A stretch of 20,125 nucleotides of DNA, from positions 1-20,125 of the forward strand of contig DAOUDG010000009.1 in the NCBI GenBank assembly GCA_034431435.1. The letters run 5' to 3'. Positions 9,632 through 16,900 of the stretch are shown here, one piece after another. The notes under the pieces are model-generated. The model saw only the letters and a program-made list of their open reading frames with translations. It had not been told where the DNA came from and did no database searches. This DNA comes from JAHCIE01 sp034431435 (GTDB lineage: Bacteria; Chloroflexota; Anaerolineae; Epilineales; JAHCIE01). Position 1 is the stretch's first letter; each line of letters begins with the position of its first letter. Made by a program: the position numbers and the translations under genes.

Positions 9632-10165
9632 TCAGCTTTGCGCCGTCCCCTGGGCCTTGGCGAGGGCTTGCTTCTCCTCGTCGGAGAGGGGGTAGGTGGA
9701 GGTTCCGGCCTGAATCGGTTTGGCGAACAGGCGCGGCGTGCCTCGTGCGAACAGGCCGCTGATGACGATGCCGTCGCCGTAGGCGTCGAGGAGGGCCAGG
9801 GAAAAGCTCTGATCGCCGCCGGTGTCCTGGTAGGGGTTGAAGCGCACGATGCCGACGTGTTGCAAGTCGCGCTTCTGGCGCTGGACGAGGTCGGCCAGGC
9901 CCGCCTCGAGGCTCGTGACGCGGCCCGCCGCCAGGGCGTCGAGACGTTCGTTGACGCCGCTGAGGCCGGTCAGGTTCGATTGCAACAGAGCTTCGATATC
10001 GGGGGTGGCGCTGGCGGCAATCTGGCGGCGCATGCGGTCCATCGCGTTGATGCGCCGCTGGAGAATGAACGCCCAGATGAGGGCGGCGACCGCCAACACG
10101 GTGGCGACAATGGCGACCGTCATGGCAGTCATGGGAATGTCGAGCAGGAAGGTGGTCTCGGGCAC
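9632..10165 (-). CDS. DUF4446-family membrane-anchored protein
   Basis: This 177-aa protein has one N-terminal transmembrane helix (about residues 12-33, AIVATVLAVAALIWAFIL) followed by a helical segment rich in Arg and Leu. Its C-terminal block is HVGIVRFNPYQDTGGDQSFS, then LLDAYGDGIVISGLFAR and KPI..G.STYPLSDEEKQAL, which is the diagnostic DUF4446 pattern. The family's biochemical function is unknown; the soluble domain should lie on the cytoplasmic side. The frame is open far upstream to 10690, but the GTG at 10165 has GAGG five bases before it and follows an excellent promoter at 10204-10233. An in-frame ATG at 10132 is a weaker alternative. It is a single gene, convergent with RNase J. 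Confidence 0.85.
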   Translation of the reverse strand: MPETTFLLDIPMTAMTVAIVATVLAVAALIWAFILQRRINAMDRMRRQIAASATPDIEALLQSNLTGLSGVNERLDALAAGRVTSLEAGLADLVQRQKRDLQHVGIVRFNPYQDTGGDQSFSLALLDAYGDGIVISGLFARGTPRLFAKPIQAGTSTYPLSDEEKQALAKAQGTAQS

Positions 10166-10203
10166 GCTTGCCTCGCACAGGGCCGGGGTGAACAAACGCC
10201 CTG

Positions 10204-10233
10204 ATTCTACCCCGCGAGCGTCGGCTTTGTCAA
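10204..10233 (-). promoter_or_regulatory. Promoter of the DUF4446 gene
   Basis: On the minus strand a perfect TTGACA (10228-10233), an 18-bp spacer and TAGAAT (10204-10209) form a strong sigma70 promoter. Its start near 10197 gives a leader of about 32 nt carrying the GAGG site before the GTG at 10165. It rules out the much longer upstream reading frame. Confidence 0.78.
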
Positions 10234-10319
10234 TCGGTGGCGCCACGTGGGATGATTCGGCCGTGCTGCGCGTATGAAGGGTGGCGTGTGCGATCGTGCG
10301 CAGTCGGGGCACGTGTGGG

Positions 10320-10340
10320 TCTGACGAAAGTCTAACGAAG
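10320..10340 (+). promoter_or_regulatory. Tandem direct repeat, possible activator site
   Basis: TCTGACGAAAG (10320-10330) is followed at once by TCTAACGAAG (10331-10340), a direct repeat with an 11-bp period. Helical-turn spaced direct repeats are typical operators of OmpR/PhoB-type response regulators. It lies 35 bp before the TATATT at 10376, a plausible activator position for the downstream protease transcript. Confidence 0.35.
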
Positions 10341-10375
10341 CCGGCAGGCCAGTGCCGTTGACCGCGCGCCGGGCG

Positions 10376-10381
10376 TATATT
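10376..10381 (+). promoter_or_regulatory. Candidate -10 box for the protease transcript
   Basis: TATATT lies in an otherwise GC-rich stretch, just before the run of hairpins that begins at 10400. TTGACC at 10358-10363 is only 12 bp away, too close for a standard promoter. The promoter may therefore be weak or activator-dependent. A start near 10388 would give a leader of about 420 nt. Confidence 0.3.
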
Positions 10382-10399
10382 CAATGAGATTGTTGACGC

Positions 10400-10751
10400 G
10401 GCCGGTTGGGTCATCGACCTGACCGGCCAACGCCTGCAAGTCGGGATTCCGTCGCCGGGTGTGGCGACGGAGGGGAAGGGGAACACGCGGCGGCGCCACC
10501 CGCCGCGCCCGGGGGGCAGCACACAGGAGGTAGCGCCGGTGGCATGAACCCAATGGGGTGAGGTGTGGCTGTCGATGGCCGACCTTGCTCCACGCGCTCG
10601 ACAGCAGGGGGCTGCCGCATCCGGCAGCGAACCCATGCCCGCCTCTCTCAGCCAGGCTCCTCCGGCCGCCGGTCGGGTGAGAGAGCGCACGTTTACCCTT
10701 TCTTTCTAGCTAGGTCGAGGCGAGAGGGCTTCACGGCGTCCCCCGTGAGGC
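10400..10751 (+). ncRNA. Highly structured 5' leader of the secreted protease gene, candidate riboswitch-like element
   Basis: Consecutive stems, all readable on the plus strand: 10400-10406/10422-10428 (with four to six more inner pairs, triloop); 10449-10456/10463-10470 (8 bp); 10486-10493/10500-10507 (8 bp); a closing stem 10541-10546/10634-10639 (GGCATG/CATGCC) that encloses 10569-10575/10598-10604 (7 bp) and 10611-10617/10622-10628 (7 bp, CATC loop); 10643-10650/10678-10685 (8 bp); and 10728-10736/10743-10751 (9 bp). The region encodes no protein and ends 57 bp before the protease ATG. The order GAACCC-AAT-GGGGTGA, hairpin, CAGGG, hairpin, GAACCC is loosely reminiscent of ydaO/yuaA c-di-AMP riboswitches, but the conserved CAGCTAAC element is not found. 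I call it a structured leader of unknown type. Confidence 0.4.
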
Positions 10752-10808
10752 GAGACCCTGTTGTCTTTCGACGACCTATGCCCCAGGGCTTACGAGAGGA
10801 GCTTGACG

Positions 10809-13400
10809 ATGAACTCTGCTCGAGGCAGCCGGGGAGCGGTCGCGCTCCTTGTTGTGCTGATCATGGTGGCGCTGGCCGCCCTTGTCCCCGCCCAGGTCGC
10901 GAGTCAGTCGCCGACCGAGGAGGCTCCATATACAGTATTCCTGCCCGTGCTCCAGCAGGCCTTCAATCCTGGCGCGATCGACGTGCCACCGGCGAACAGC
11001 GGGATTGGCACGGGCTATCGGCACTATGCGCCGGATGAGGTTGTGGCGGGCCAGGCGCTCGTGAAATGGCGCGACGATGTCGATATTGACACGATAACCC
11101 GCATCCACAGTCAGTTTAGCGTGCAGGTCGTCGGCACGGTCGAGGGCCTGGCCGTCCAGGTGCTACAGGCGGGTGCGATGCCCACCGAGGACCTGGTGGC
11201 GACATATGGCGCGCTGCCAGAAGTCGAGTACGCCGAGCCGAACTTCATCGCCTGGGCATCGCCTGCCGAGGCGGTTGGCGCGCCCCTGGCGGCGGCGAAT
11301 CTCAAGCCGGACGCGCTGACGACCAACGACCCTCAGGCGGCGCAGCAGTATAGCCTGTGGCGGATGAGCGTGAACTCCGCCTGGGATGTGACGCGCGGTG
11401 ACGGCATCGTTATTGGCGTCCTGGATACCGGGGTCGACACGACGCACCCTGACTTGCAAGGCAAGCTTGTCTCGATGGGGCGCGACTTCGTCAACAACGA
11501 CTACAACGCTACGGACGACCACGGCCACGGGACTCACGTCTCAGGCATCGCGGCGGCGGCCACCAACAACGGGGTCGGCGTGGCGGGTATCGGCTACAAT
11601 GCCCGCGTGCTGCCCGTCAAGGTCCTGTCCTCTAGCGGATCCGGTAGTCACAGCGCCATCGCCAGCGGTATCACATGGGCGGCGGACAATGGCGCGAAGA
11701 TTATCAACCTGAGCCTGGGCGGACCGAACAACACGACCACCCTCGACCAGGCCATCGCCTATGCCTGGAACAAGGGTGTCGTCATCGTCGCGGCGGCTGG
11801 CAACGAGAACTCCTCCTCGGCCACCTATCCGGCGTCGTCGGCGAACGTGATCGGAGTGTGCGCGACGGACCAGGCCGATGCCAAGGGAAGTTTCTCGAAC
11901 TACGGCGTGAACGTGGACGTGTGCGCCCCTGGCGTCAACATCTGGAGCACCGTTCGCGGCGGCTCGTACCAGGCCTGGAATGGCACGAGCATGGCGGCGC
12001 CCAACGCGGCGGGCGTCGCGGCGCTGGTCGCGGCGGCGCACCCGACGTGGACGAATAGCCAGATCAGGCAGGCGTTGGAGAATACGACCGACAATATCGG
12101 TAGCGCGACGTACTTCGGTCGGGGTCGGCTGAATGCAGCCCGCGCGGTGGGAGCGGCGACCCCCGGTCAGCCCACGTCGACACCGCCGCCGGTGCAGCCA
12201 ACCGCCACCCGCACGTCGGTTCCGGCGGCTACGGCCACGACTGCCCCGGTCAACGACTATGTGAACCAGTTGTACAGCCTGATCAATCAGCAGCGCGCGC
12301 TGAACGGCAACCTCCCCGCGCTACGGCCCGATAGTCGCCTGGCCGACGCCGCTGACTTCCACAACCGCTGGATGCGCGACAACACCTGTTTTGCCCACCA
12401 GTGCAGCGGCGAGCCTGACCCCTGGACGCGCATCCGCAACGCAGGCTATCCGATGCAGGGCGGCAGCGAAACCATCGGCGCGGGCTACCGCACGCCCCAG
12501 GACATGGTCAATGGCTGGATGAACTCGTCGGGCCACCGCGCCATCCTGCTGGGCAGCCTGCCCGATATCGGTTGTGGCTACCTGTCCGCCCCGTCGAGCG
12601 CGTATGGTACGTACTGGACCTGTGACTTCGCCAGTGGCGGCGGCACCGCCCCCGCGCCGACCCGCACGCCCGTCCCGGCGACAAGCACGCCCAGCGCGCC
12701 GGCAGCGACGCCGACCCGCACGCCGACACCGACACCGACCCGGACGGCGCCTGCGGCCTCGCCGACGCCCACGCGCACGACGACAGGGCCCTCACCGACC
12801 CCCACCCGCACAGCCACGCCTGGCTCTCCGCCCGGCGGGCAGACGATCGTGCTCACCCCGCCGAGCAACCTGGTTGGCTGGCTCAATAGCGGCGGTCAGA
12901 CCGGCTGGAGCGACGACGACCTGTATAGCGGTTGGTACTACAATCGCGCGTACATCGCCGCTGTCCAGTTCCCACTGGACGCCCTCCCGGCCAATGCCAA
13001 TATCACCGCCGCGCAGCTAGAGCTGACGGGGCAGACGACGGAGTACATCGCGGCGGGGACAGCCCCGACGTGGACGGTGCGCTGGCTGGCGTCGAGTATC
13101 GACGGCCAGTTCCCGTCGGTATCGTATGCCACCGTGGCCGGAGCCGCGATCCGCTCGACGCTCTCGCCGACCCTCGGTCGGGGGGACGTGGCAGCCAGTC
13201 GCAAGAATACCTTTGCGCTGAGCGCCGCGCAGATCGCTGACCTCAAGAACCAGAAGGCGAGCACCAACAAGGTGACGTTCCGCATCGATGGGTCGACGGC
13301 CGGGTCGAGCGATACGACCATGAGCTGGGACTCGGGCTGGGGGAGCGGAGGCCTGGGGGCTGCGGCGCGCCCGGCCTTGCGCATTACCCTGGGGCCGTAG
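10809..13400 (+). CDS. Secreted subtilase (S8) with CAP domain and C-terminal DNRLRE-like domain
   Basis: This 863-aa exported serine protease has a signal peptide (residues 1 to about 31: Arg-containing start, then a hydrophobic core, AQVAS cleavage region), a YTVFLPVLQ stretch, and a fervidolysin-type propeptide (about 75-150). The subtilase domain (about 182-448) has catalytic Asp206, His240, Ser394 and oxyanion Asn332. A Thr/Pro/Ala linker leads to a CAP/SCP domain (about 482-608) with the conserved His in FHNRW, SETIGAG, SSGHRAILL and four Cys that could form two disulfides. A second Thr/Pro-rich linker (about 613-677) precedes a C-terminal domain (679-863) resembling DNRLRE jelly-roll domains. 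ATG 10809 is preferred because GAGGA lies eight bases upstream and a signal peptide starts directly; the open frame begins earlier at a TTG. It is monocistronic, with a long structured leader and its own terminator. Confidence 0.92.
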   Translation: MNSARGSRGAVALLVVLIMVALAALVPAQVASQSPTEEAPYTVFLPVLQQAFNPGAIDVPPANSGIGTGYRHYAPDEVVAGQALVKWRDDVDIDTITRIHSQFSVQVVGTVEGLAVQVLQAGAMPTEDLVATYGALPEVEYAEPNFIAWASPAEAVGAPLAAANLKPDALTTNDPQAAQQYSLWRMSVNSAWDVTRGDGIVIGVLDTGVDTTHPDLQGKLVSMGRDFVNNDYNATDDHGHGTHVSGIAAAATNNGVGVAGIGYNARVLPVKVLSSSGSGSHSAIASGITWAADNGAKIINLSLGGPNNTTTLDQAIAYAWNKGVVIVAAAGNENSSSATYPASSANVIGVCATDQADAKGSFSNYGVNVDVCAPGVNIWSTVRGGSYQAWNGTSMAAPNAAGVAALVAAAHPTWTNSQIRQALENTTDNIGSATYFGRGRLNAARAVGAATPGQPTSTPPPVQPTATRTSVPAATATTAPVNDYVNQLYSLINQQRALNGNLPALRPDSRLADAADFHNRWMRDNTCFAHQCSGEPDPWTRIRNAGYPMQGGSETIGAGYRTPQDMVNGWMNSSGHRAILLGSLPDIGCGYLSAPSSAYGTYWTCDFASGGGTAPAPTRTPVPATSTPSAPAATPTRTPTPTPTRTAPAASPTPTRTTTGPSPTPTRTATPGSPPGGQTIVLTPPSNLVGWLNSGGQTGWSDDDLYSGWYYNRAYIAAVQFPLDALPANANITAAQLELTGQTTEYIAAGTAPTWTVRWLASSIDGQFPSVSYATVAGAAIRSTLSPTLGRGDVAASRKNTFALSAAQIADLKNQKASTNKVTFRIDGSTAGSSDTTMSWDSGWGSGGLGAAARPALRITLGP
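12645..12840 (+). repeat. Thr-Pro-Arg linker-coding low-complexity repeat
   Basis: Imperfect repeats of ACNCCGACNCC-type codons encode recurring PTRT and PTPT units between the CAP and C-terminal domains of the protease. Such linkers are flexible and often O-glycosylated in secreted proteins. The DNA repetition makes this stretch prone to length variation. A shorter similar linker lies at about 12159-12251. Confidence 0.65.
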
Positions 13401-13421
13401 CCGGGCCTGGGCGATTCTCGC

Positions 13422-13468
13422 GACAAGGCCAGGCTGGGGCGCAACAACTGCGCCCCAGCCTGGCTGTC
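13422..13468 (+). terminator. Terminator hairpin after the protease gene
   Basis: A 16-bp perfect stem (13428-13443 with 13449-13464) has an ACAAC loop, and GACA/TGTC (13422-13425 with 13465-13468) adds four more outer pairs across a two-base bulge. It starts 22 bp after the stop codon and lies before the independent promoter of the next plus-strand gene. There is no T-run. Confidence 0.78.
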
Positions 13469-13532
13469 ACACCGCAAGGCATACGTGCGGCAACATCAAC
13501 GGCACGCGGCTGGCGGACGCTGGCCGCGTGTC

Positions 13533-13561
13533 TTGCGCGCCTCCGCCACTCCCGCTAGAAT
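13533..13561 (+). promoter_or_regulatory. Promoter of the GH1 glycosidase gene
   Basis: TTGCGC (13533-13538), a 17-bp spacer and TAGAAT (13556-13561) lie 49 bp before the TTG start. The expected leader is about 43 nt and holds the GAGG site at 13600-13603. I see no clear operator. Confidence 0.65.
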
Positions 13562-13610
13562 CTGACACGGCGAGAGGATACTGGGCAGCAGATTCAGGTG
13601 AGGCTTCTCC

Positions 13611-14966
13611 TTGAGCGACATCCTGCGTTTTCCCGACGGCTTTGTATGGGGCACGGCGACAGCGGCTCACCAGGTCGAGGGAGGCAATTTCCGCAATGAC
13701 TGGTGGCTATGGGAGCAGACGCCCGGCCACATTCGCAACAACGACTCGGCGGCGGTGGCGTGTGATTGGTGGCATCGCGCGGAGGATGACATCGCCCTGG
13801 CAGCGCGGCTGAACCTGGGGGCGCAGCGGGTGTCGCTGGAATGGAGCCGCATCGAGCCACGGCCCGGCGAGTGGGACGAGGCGGCGCTGGCGCGCTACCG
13901 GCGCATGCTGGAGTCCATCCGCGCCCAGGGTATGCAGCCGCTGGTGTGCCTGTTTCACTTTACGCTGCCGCAATGGGTGTCGGGCCGGGGGGGCTGGGAG
14001 ACTACCTGGACCCTGGACCGCTTCGCGCGGTTCGTGGACAAGGTGGTGGGCGAGTACGGCGACCTGGTGCGCTGGTGGCTGACCATCAACGAGCCGATGG
14101 TGTACACCGCGCTGGGCTGGGTCACGGGGATGTGGCCGCCGGGCAAGCATCGCGTCTTCGACGCGGCAAGGGTGGCGCGGAACCTGGTCCTGGCCCACGC
14201 GCAGGCCTACCACATCGTTCATCACCGCCGCCCGGATGCTATGGTGAGCGCGGCCATGCACATGGCGTCGTACGTGCCTCACACGCCGGGCGCGCGGGGC
14301 GACCGGGTGGTGGCGGCGGCTCGCCATTGGGCCACCAATCATCTGTGGCTCCAGGCCACGCTGGATGGGGTACTGCGTCCGCCCCTGGGCCACTTCCAGC
14401 GCATCGGCGAGGCGGTCGACAGCCACGACTTTCTAGGCTTCCAATACTACTTCACGTATCCGCTGGCGTTGGCGTGGCGGCGGCCGACCAACTTCTTCAT
14501 TCAGGAGATGGCCGAGCTGGCGCCGGGGGCAGCCGCCACGATGGGCGAGAATCGACCCGAGGGCCTGTATACGTGGGCGCGGTGGTTCTCGCGCTACGGT
14601 AAGCCGCTCGTGGTGACCGAGAACGGCTTGCTGGAGACTGTCGAGCGCCAACGACCGGCCTACCTGCTGCGCGCTCTGGCGGCGCTCCAGCGGGCAATCC
14701 AGGAGGGCGCCGACGTCCGCGCCTACTATCACTGGTCGTTAGTGGATAACTTTGAGTGGGCCGAGGGCTATGAGGCGCGGTTCGGGCTAGTCCACGTGGA
14801 CTTTGCGACGCAGCAGCGCACGGTCAAACCGAGTGGTTGGCTATACGCGGAGATCGCTCGCGCCAACGCCATCACGCCGGAGATGGCAGCCGGCGTCGAT
14901 CCTGCGCTCGTCGGAGAGTTGTTCGCGTCTCATGCTTCGTCGTCGTCCGTGGGCGGGGATAGCTGA
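13611..14966 (+). CDS. Glycoside hydrolase family 1 beta-glycosidase (probable beta-glucosidase)
   Basis: This 451-aa retaining beta-glycosidase has the complete GH1 layout in one (beta/alpha)8 barrel. The N-terminal sugar-binding motif is FVWGTATAAHQVEGG (Gln21), the acid/base is Glu161 in the TINEP motif, and the nucleophile is Glu337 in VVTENGL. Glu382 in WSLVDNFEW contacts the glycone O4/O6. No signal peptide is seen, so it is cytoplasmic and probably splits imported oligosaccharides or aryl/alkyl glucosides. Exact specificity (glucoside, galactoside, fucoside) cannot be read. Translation starts at a TTG with GAGG seven bases upstream; no in-frame ATG fits before the conserved FPDGFVWG. 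Its C-terminal Ser-rich tail is encoded in a stretch that overlaps the convergent flavin reductase gene by 37 bp. Confidence 0.94.
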   Translation: MSDILRFPDGFVWGTATAAHQVEGGNFRNDWWLWEQTPGHIRNNDSAAVACDWWHRAEDDIALAARLNLGAQRVSLEWSRIEPRPGEWDEAALARYRRMLESIRAQGMQPLVCLFHFTLPQWVSGRGGWETTWTLDRFARFVDKVVGEYGDLVRWWLTINEPMVYTALGWVTGMWPPGKHRVFDAARVARNLVLAHAQAYHIVHHRRPDAMVSAAMHMASYVPHTPGARGDRVVAAARHWATNHLWLQATLDGVLRPPLGHFQRIGEAVDSHDFLGFQYYFTYPLALAWRRPTNFFIQEMAELAPGAAATMGENRPEGLYTWARWFSRYGKPLVVTENGLLETVERQRPAYLLRALAALQRAIQEGADVRAYYHWSLVDNFEWAEGYEARFGLVHVDFATQQRTVKPSGWLYAEIARANAITPEMAAGVDPALVGELFASHASSSSVGGDS

Positions 14967-15445
14967 CGGTACTCTCCGCCGTAGAAGATCAGCGGGTCAC
15001 GGGGTGGGTTCCCTTCGTAGAGAGCGTGGACACGGCAGACAACAATCCAATGGTCGCCACCTTCCAACAGGTCCTGGACCTCGCAGGCGAGGGCGGCCAG
15101 ACAGCCTTCGAGGCGCAGGGTATCTTGCCACGGCACGAAGTGGAAGGCGGGCGGGGTCATGCCGCGCCGCGCGCCGCCGGCGAAGTAGCGCGACAAGTCC
15201 TCCTGGTTGGCGCGCAGGATGTTGACGCTGAAGGGCACGCCCACGTCCAGATATTCCGCCCAGTGGGCGGTCTTGCCGACCGCGATCAGGAGCAGCAACG
15301 GGTCGAGGGAGAGGGAGGTGAGGGTGTTGGCCGTCATGCCTCGCACCTCGCCATCGCGAGCGACGACGACGACGCTCACGCCGGTGGCGAACTGGCCGAT
15401 GACGCGGCGGTAGAGGCGGGTATCGGAGGCATCCAGGAAGGTCAT
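14930..15445 (-). CDS. Flavin reductase-like (HpaC/RutF-type) protein
   Basis: The 171-aa protein belongs to the flavin reductase-like split-barrel family, which binds FMN/FAD and uses NAD(P)H, usually feeding reduced flavin to a monooxygenase. Visible blocks are the N-terminal RRVIGQFATGVSVV, GMTANTLTSLSLDPLLLLIAV, PFSVNIL, LACEV, WIVVCRV and the ending LIFYGGEYR. It is the last gene of the minus-strand importer-lyase operon, 51 bp after the lyase stop codon. No monooxygenase partner lies in the window. The start is uncertain: ATG 15445 is used, and an in-frame GTG at 15454 adds three residues; neither has a clear Shine-Dalgarno sequence. It overlaps the 3' end of the GH1 gene tail to tail. 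Confidence 0.85.
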   Translation of the reverse strand: MTFLDASDTRLYRRVIGQFATGVSVVVVARDGEVRGMTANTLTSLSLDPLLLLIAVGKTAHWAEYLDVGVPFSVNILRANQEDLSRYFAGGARRGMTPPAFHFVPWQDTLRLEGCLAALACEVQDLLEGGDHWIVVCRVHALYEGNPPRDPLIFYGGEYRQLSPPTDDDEA

Positions 15446-15496
15446 GGTCGCCACTTCTGGAGTGGGCTGCTGGGCGCTGAGTACACGGGTGGGTAG

Positions 15497-16900
15497 CTAT
15501 GTTGGGTTTTCGGCGCGCAGGTCAGTCTCAAGGGCCTCCAGCAGGGCGGACGCGGCGCGCGGACCGGGGCCGCCGGGGATGTTGCGGATGGCGACGAAGT
15601 GGGCGGGGTCGAGGGCCTGGCGCACCCAGGCATCATCGAGACCCAGCGGTGGGACGCTCAGTTCGTGGGCAGCCTCTTCCACCATCGCCGCCGTCACGGC
15701 CTGCGGTGGGATGCCATCAGCCACGGCGCGGCGCACGACGCGCGACACAATCTGGTGGGCGGTGCGGAAGGGCAGACCCTTGTCGCGTACCAGGCTGTCC
15801 GCCAGTTCGGTGGCGGTGGTGAAGCCGTCGCCCGCCCGCGCCGCCAGCCGCTCGCGGTGCACGACGAGGGTATCGACGACGGCGGTCAGCAAGGCCAGGC
15901 ACTCCCCCGCTACGGCGCACTGGTGGAACAGGGGGGCCAGCATCTCGTCCTCGATGTCCTGGGTGTCGCCATAGGGAACGTTATGCGCTTGGGCGAACAC
16001 GGTCAGGCCGCCGCCGTAGACATTGGCGAGGCGGGCGCGCAGGTGCTCCAGCACCACCGGGTTGCGCTTCTGGGGCATGATGGAGCTGATCTGAATGAAA
16101 CTGTCGTCGACCGTGAGGCCGCCGACTTCTTGCGTCGCCAGGATGAGCAGATCGTGGCAGACCCGTGTTAGGTTGGAGGCAAGAATCATCAGGCTGCTGG
16201 CCGTTTGGAGATAGTGATCGGCTGCTCCGATAGCATCGTGGGCGTTGACGAGCAGGCCGTCGAATCCCAGGTCGCGCGCCAGCATGTCGCGGTCGATGGG
16301 AAAGCCGGTGGTCGTGAAGGCGGCGGCGCCGAGGGGGCTGCAATTGGTCACGACCTGGGCAGCCCGCAGGCGCGCGGCGTCGCGGGCCAGGGCCGAGGCC
16401 ACGCCTAACCAGTAGTGACCCAGGGTGGTAGGCTGAGCGGGCTGGGTGTGGGTGTGGCCCGCCATCAGCGTAGCCAGATGGGCGCGCGCCTGGCGCAGCA
16501 CGGCCTGGCGCAGGCCGGTCAGGGCGGCGAGCAGCGTGGCCTGCTGCTCGCGCAGGGCGAGTCGCCCCAGGGCCGCCCCCAGGTCGTTGCGGCTGCGGGC
16601 GAGTTGCAGGTTGCCGCCGCACTCAGCCCCCGCCAGGGCGATGATACGACCCTCGACGGCGAAGAACAAGTCCTCGACACCGGGGCGGTACGCCAGCGCC
16701 GCCACGCCCTCCGCCTCCACCTGCGCCACGGCGGCCAGAATCGCGTCGGCGCAGGCGGCGCTCAGAATGCCTTGCCGGGCGAGCATCTGCACGTGGGCGC
16801 GGTGGGCGGCCAGCATGGGCGCGAAGAGATAGGCGCTCGCATCGGCGTAGGCCGGCTCGAGGACGGTGCGCCGATAGAGTGGGTGAGGGAAGATGGTCAT
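15497..16900 (-). CDS. Argininosuccinate lyase-like enzyme of the fumarase/aspartase superfamily
   Basis: This 467-aa lyase has the three superfamily regions: ARSRND (101-106), GHTHTQPAQP with His151, and the flexible signature loop SSIMPQKRNP (272-281) with Ser273 as likely catalytic base and Glu285 in LEHLR. The family eliminates fumarate from N-succinyl compounds. Departures from housekeeping argininosuccinate lyase are a missing WGGRF N-terminus, Arg279 where ASL has the second Lys of QKKNP, Val282 instead of Asp, and PYGDTQDIED (309-318) in place of the YN.D.Q substrate-binding stretch. Its ATG overlaps the upstream permease stop codon as ATGA (16897-16900), so it is translationally coupled to a sugar-type importer and not to arginine genes. 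A different N-succinyl substrate is likely; true ArgH activity remains possible. Confidence 0.82.
   Translation of the reverse strand: MTIFPHPLYRRTVLEPAYADASAYLFAPMLAAHRAHVQMLARQGILSAACADAILAAVAQVEAEGVAALAYRPGVEDLFFAVEGRIIALAGAECGGNLQLARSRNDLGAALGRLALREQQATLLAALTGLRQAVLRQARAHLATLMAGHTHTQPAQPTTLGHYWLGVASALARDAARLRAAQVVTNCSPLGAAAFTTTGFPIDRDMLARDLGFDGLLVNAHDAIGAADHYLQTASSLMILASNLTRVCHDLLILATQEVGGLTVDDSFIQISSIMPQKRNPVVLEHLRARLANVYGGGLTVFAQAHNVPYGDTQDIEDEMLAPLFHQCAVAGECLALLTAVVDTLVVHRERLAARAGDGFTTATELADSLVRDKGLPFRTAHQIVSRVVRRAVADGIPPQAVTAAMVEEAAHELSVPPLGLDDAWVRQALDPAHFVAIRNIPGGPGPRAASALLEALETDLRAENPT

Noticed and set aside
10358..10381. A standard sigma70 promoter made of TTGACC and TATATT
   Set aside because: The 12-bp spacer is too short; only the -10 box is kept as a low-confidence candidate.
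10541..10685. A definite ydaO/yuaA c-di-AMP riboswitch
   Set aside because: Some blocks appear in the right order, but CAGCTAAC and the usual P1 pairing are not found, so I keep it as an unnamed structured leader.
9632..10690. A 352-aa minus-strand frame covering the DUF4446 gene and the region upstream
   Set aside because: Only the last 177 residues look like a protein; the extension crosses the gene's own promoter and the hairpin-rich leader, and a GTG with a good ribosome binding site lies at 10165.
10388..10700. RNase P RNA, tmRNA, 6S RNA, cobalamin or GEMM riboswitch
   Set aside because: Length is suitable for some, but none of their conserved blocks (for example GAGGAAAGTCC, or the GEMM receptor pair) is present.
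12645..12840. A CRISPR-like or tandem repeat array
   Set aside because: The repetition is codon-level, encodes Thr/Pro units in frame with the protease, and has no regular spacers.
13707..14426. A 239-aa minus-strand frame inside the GH1 gene, and similar long antisense frames inside the RNase J, Ca2+-pump and lyase genes
   Set aside because: These are shadows of high-GC codon usage; they show no family motifs, while the opposite strand carries complete conserved proteins.
15497..16900. Plain housekeeping argH of arginine synthesis
   Set aside because: No arginine gene is near, the gene is coupled to an importer permease, and several substrate-contact motifs differ.
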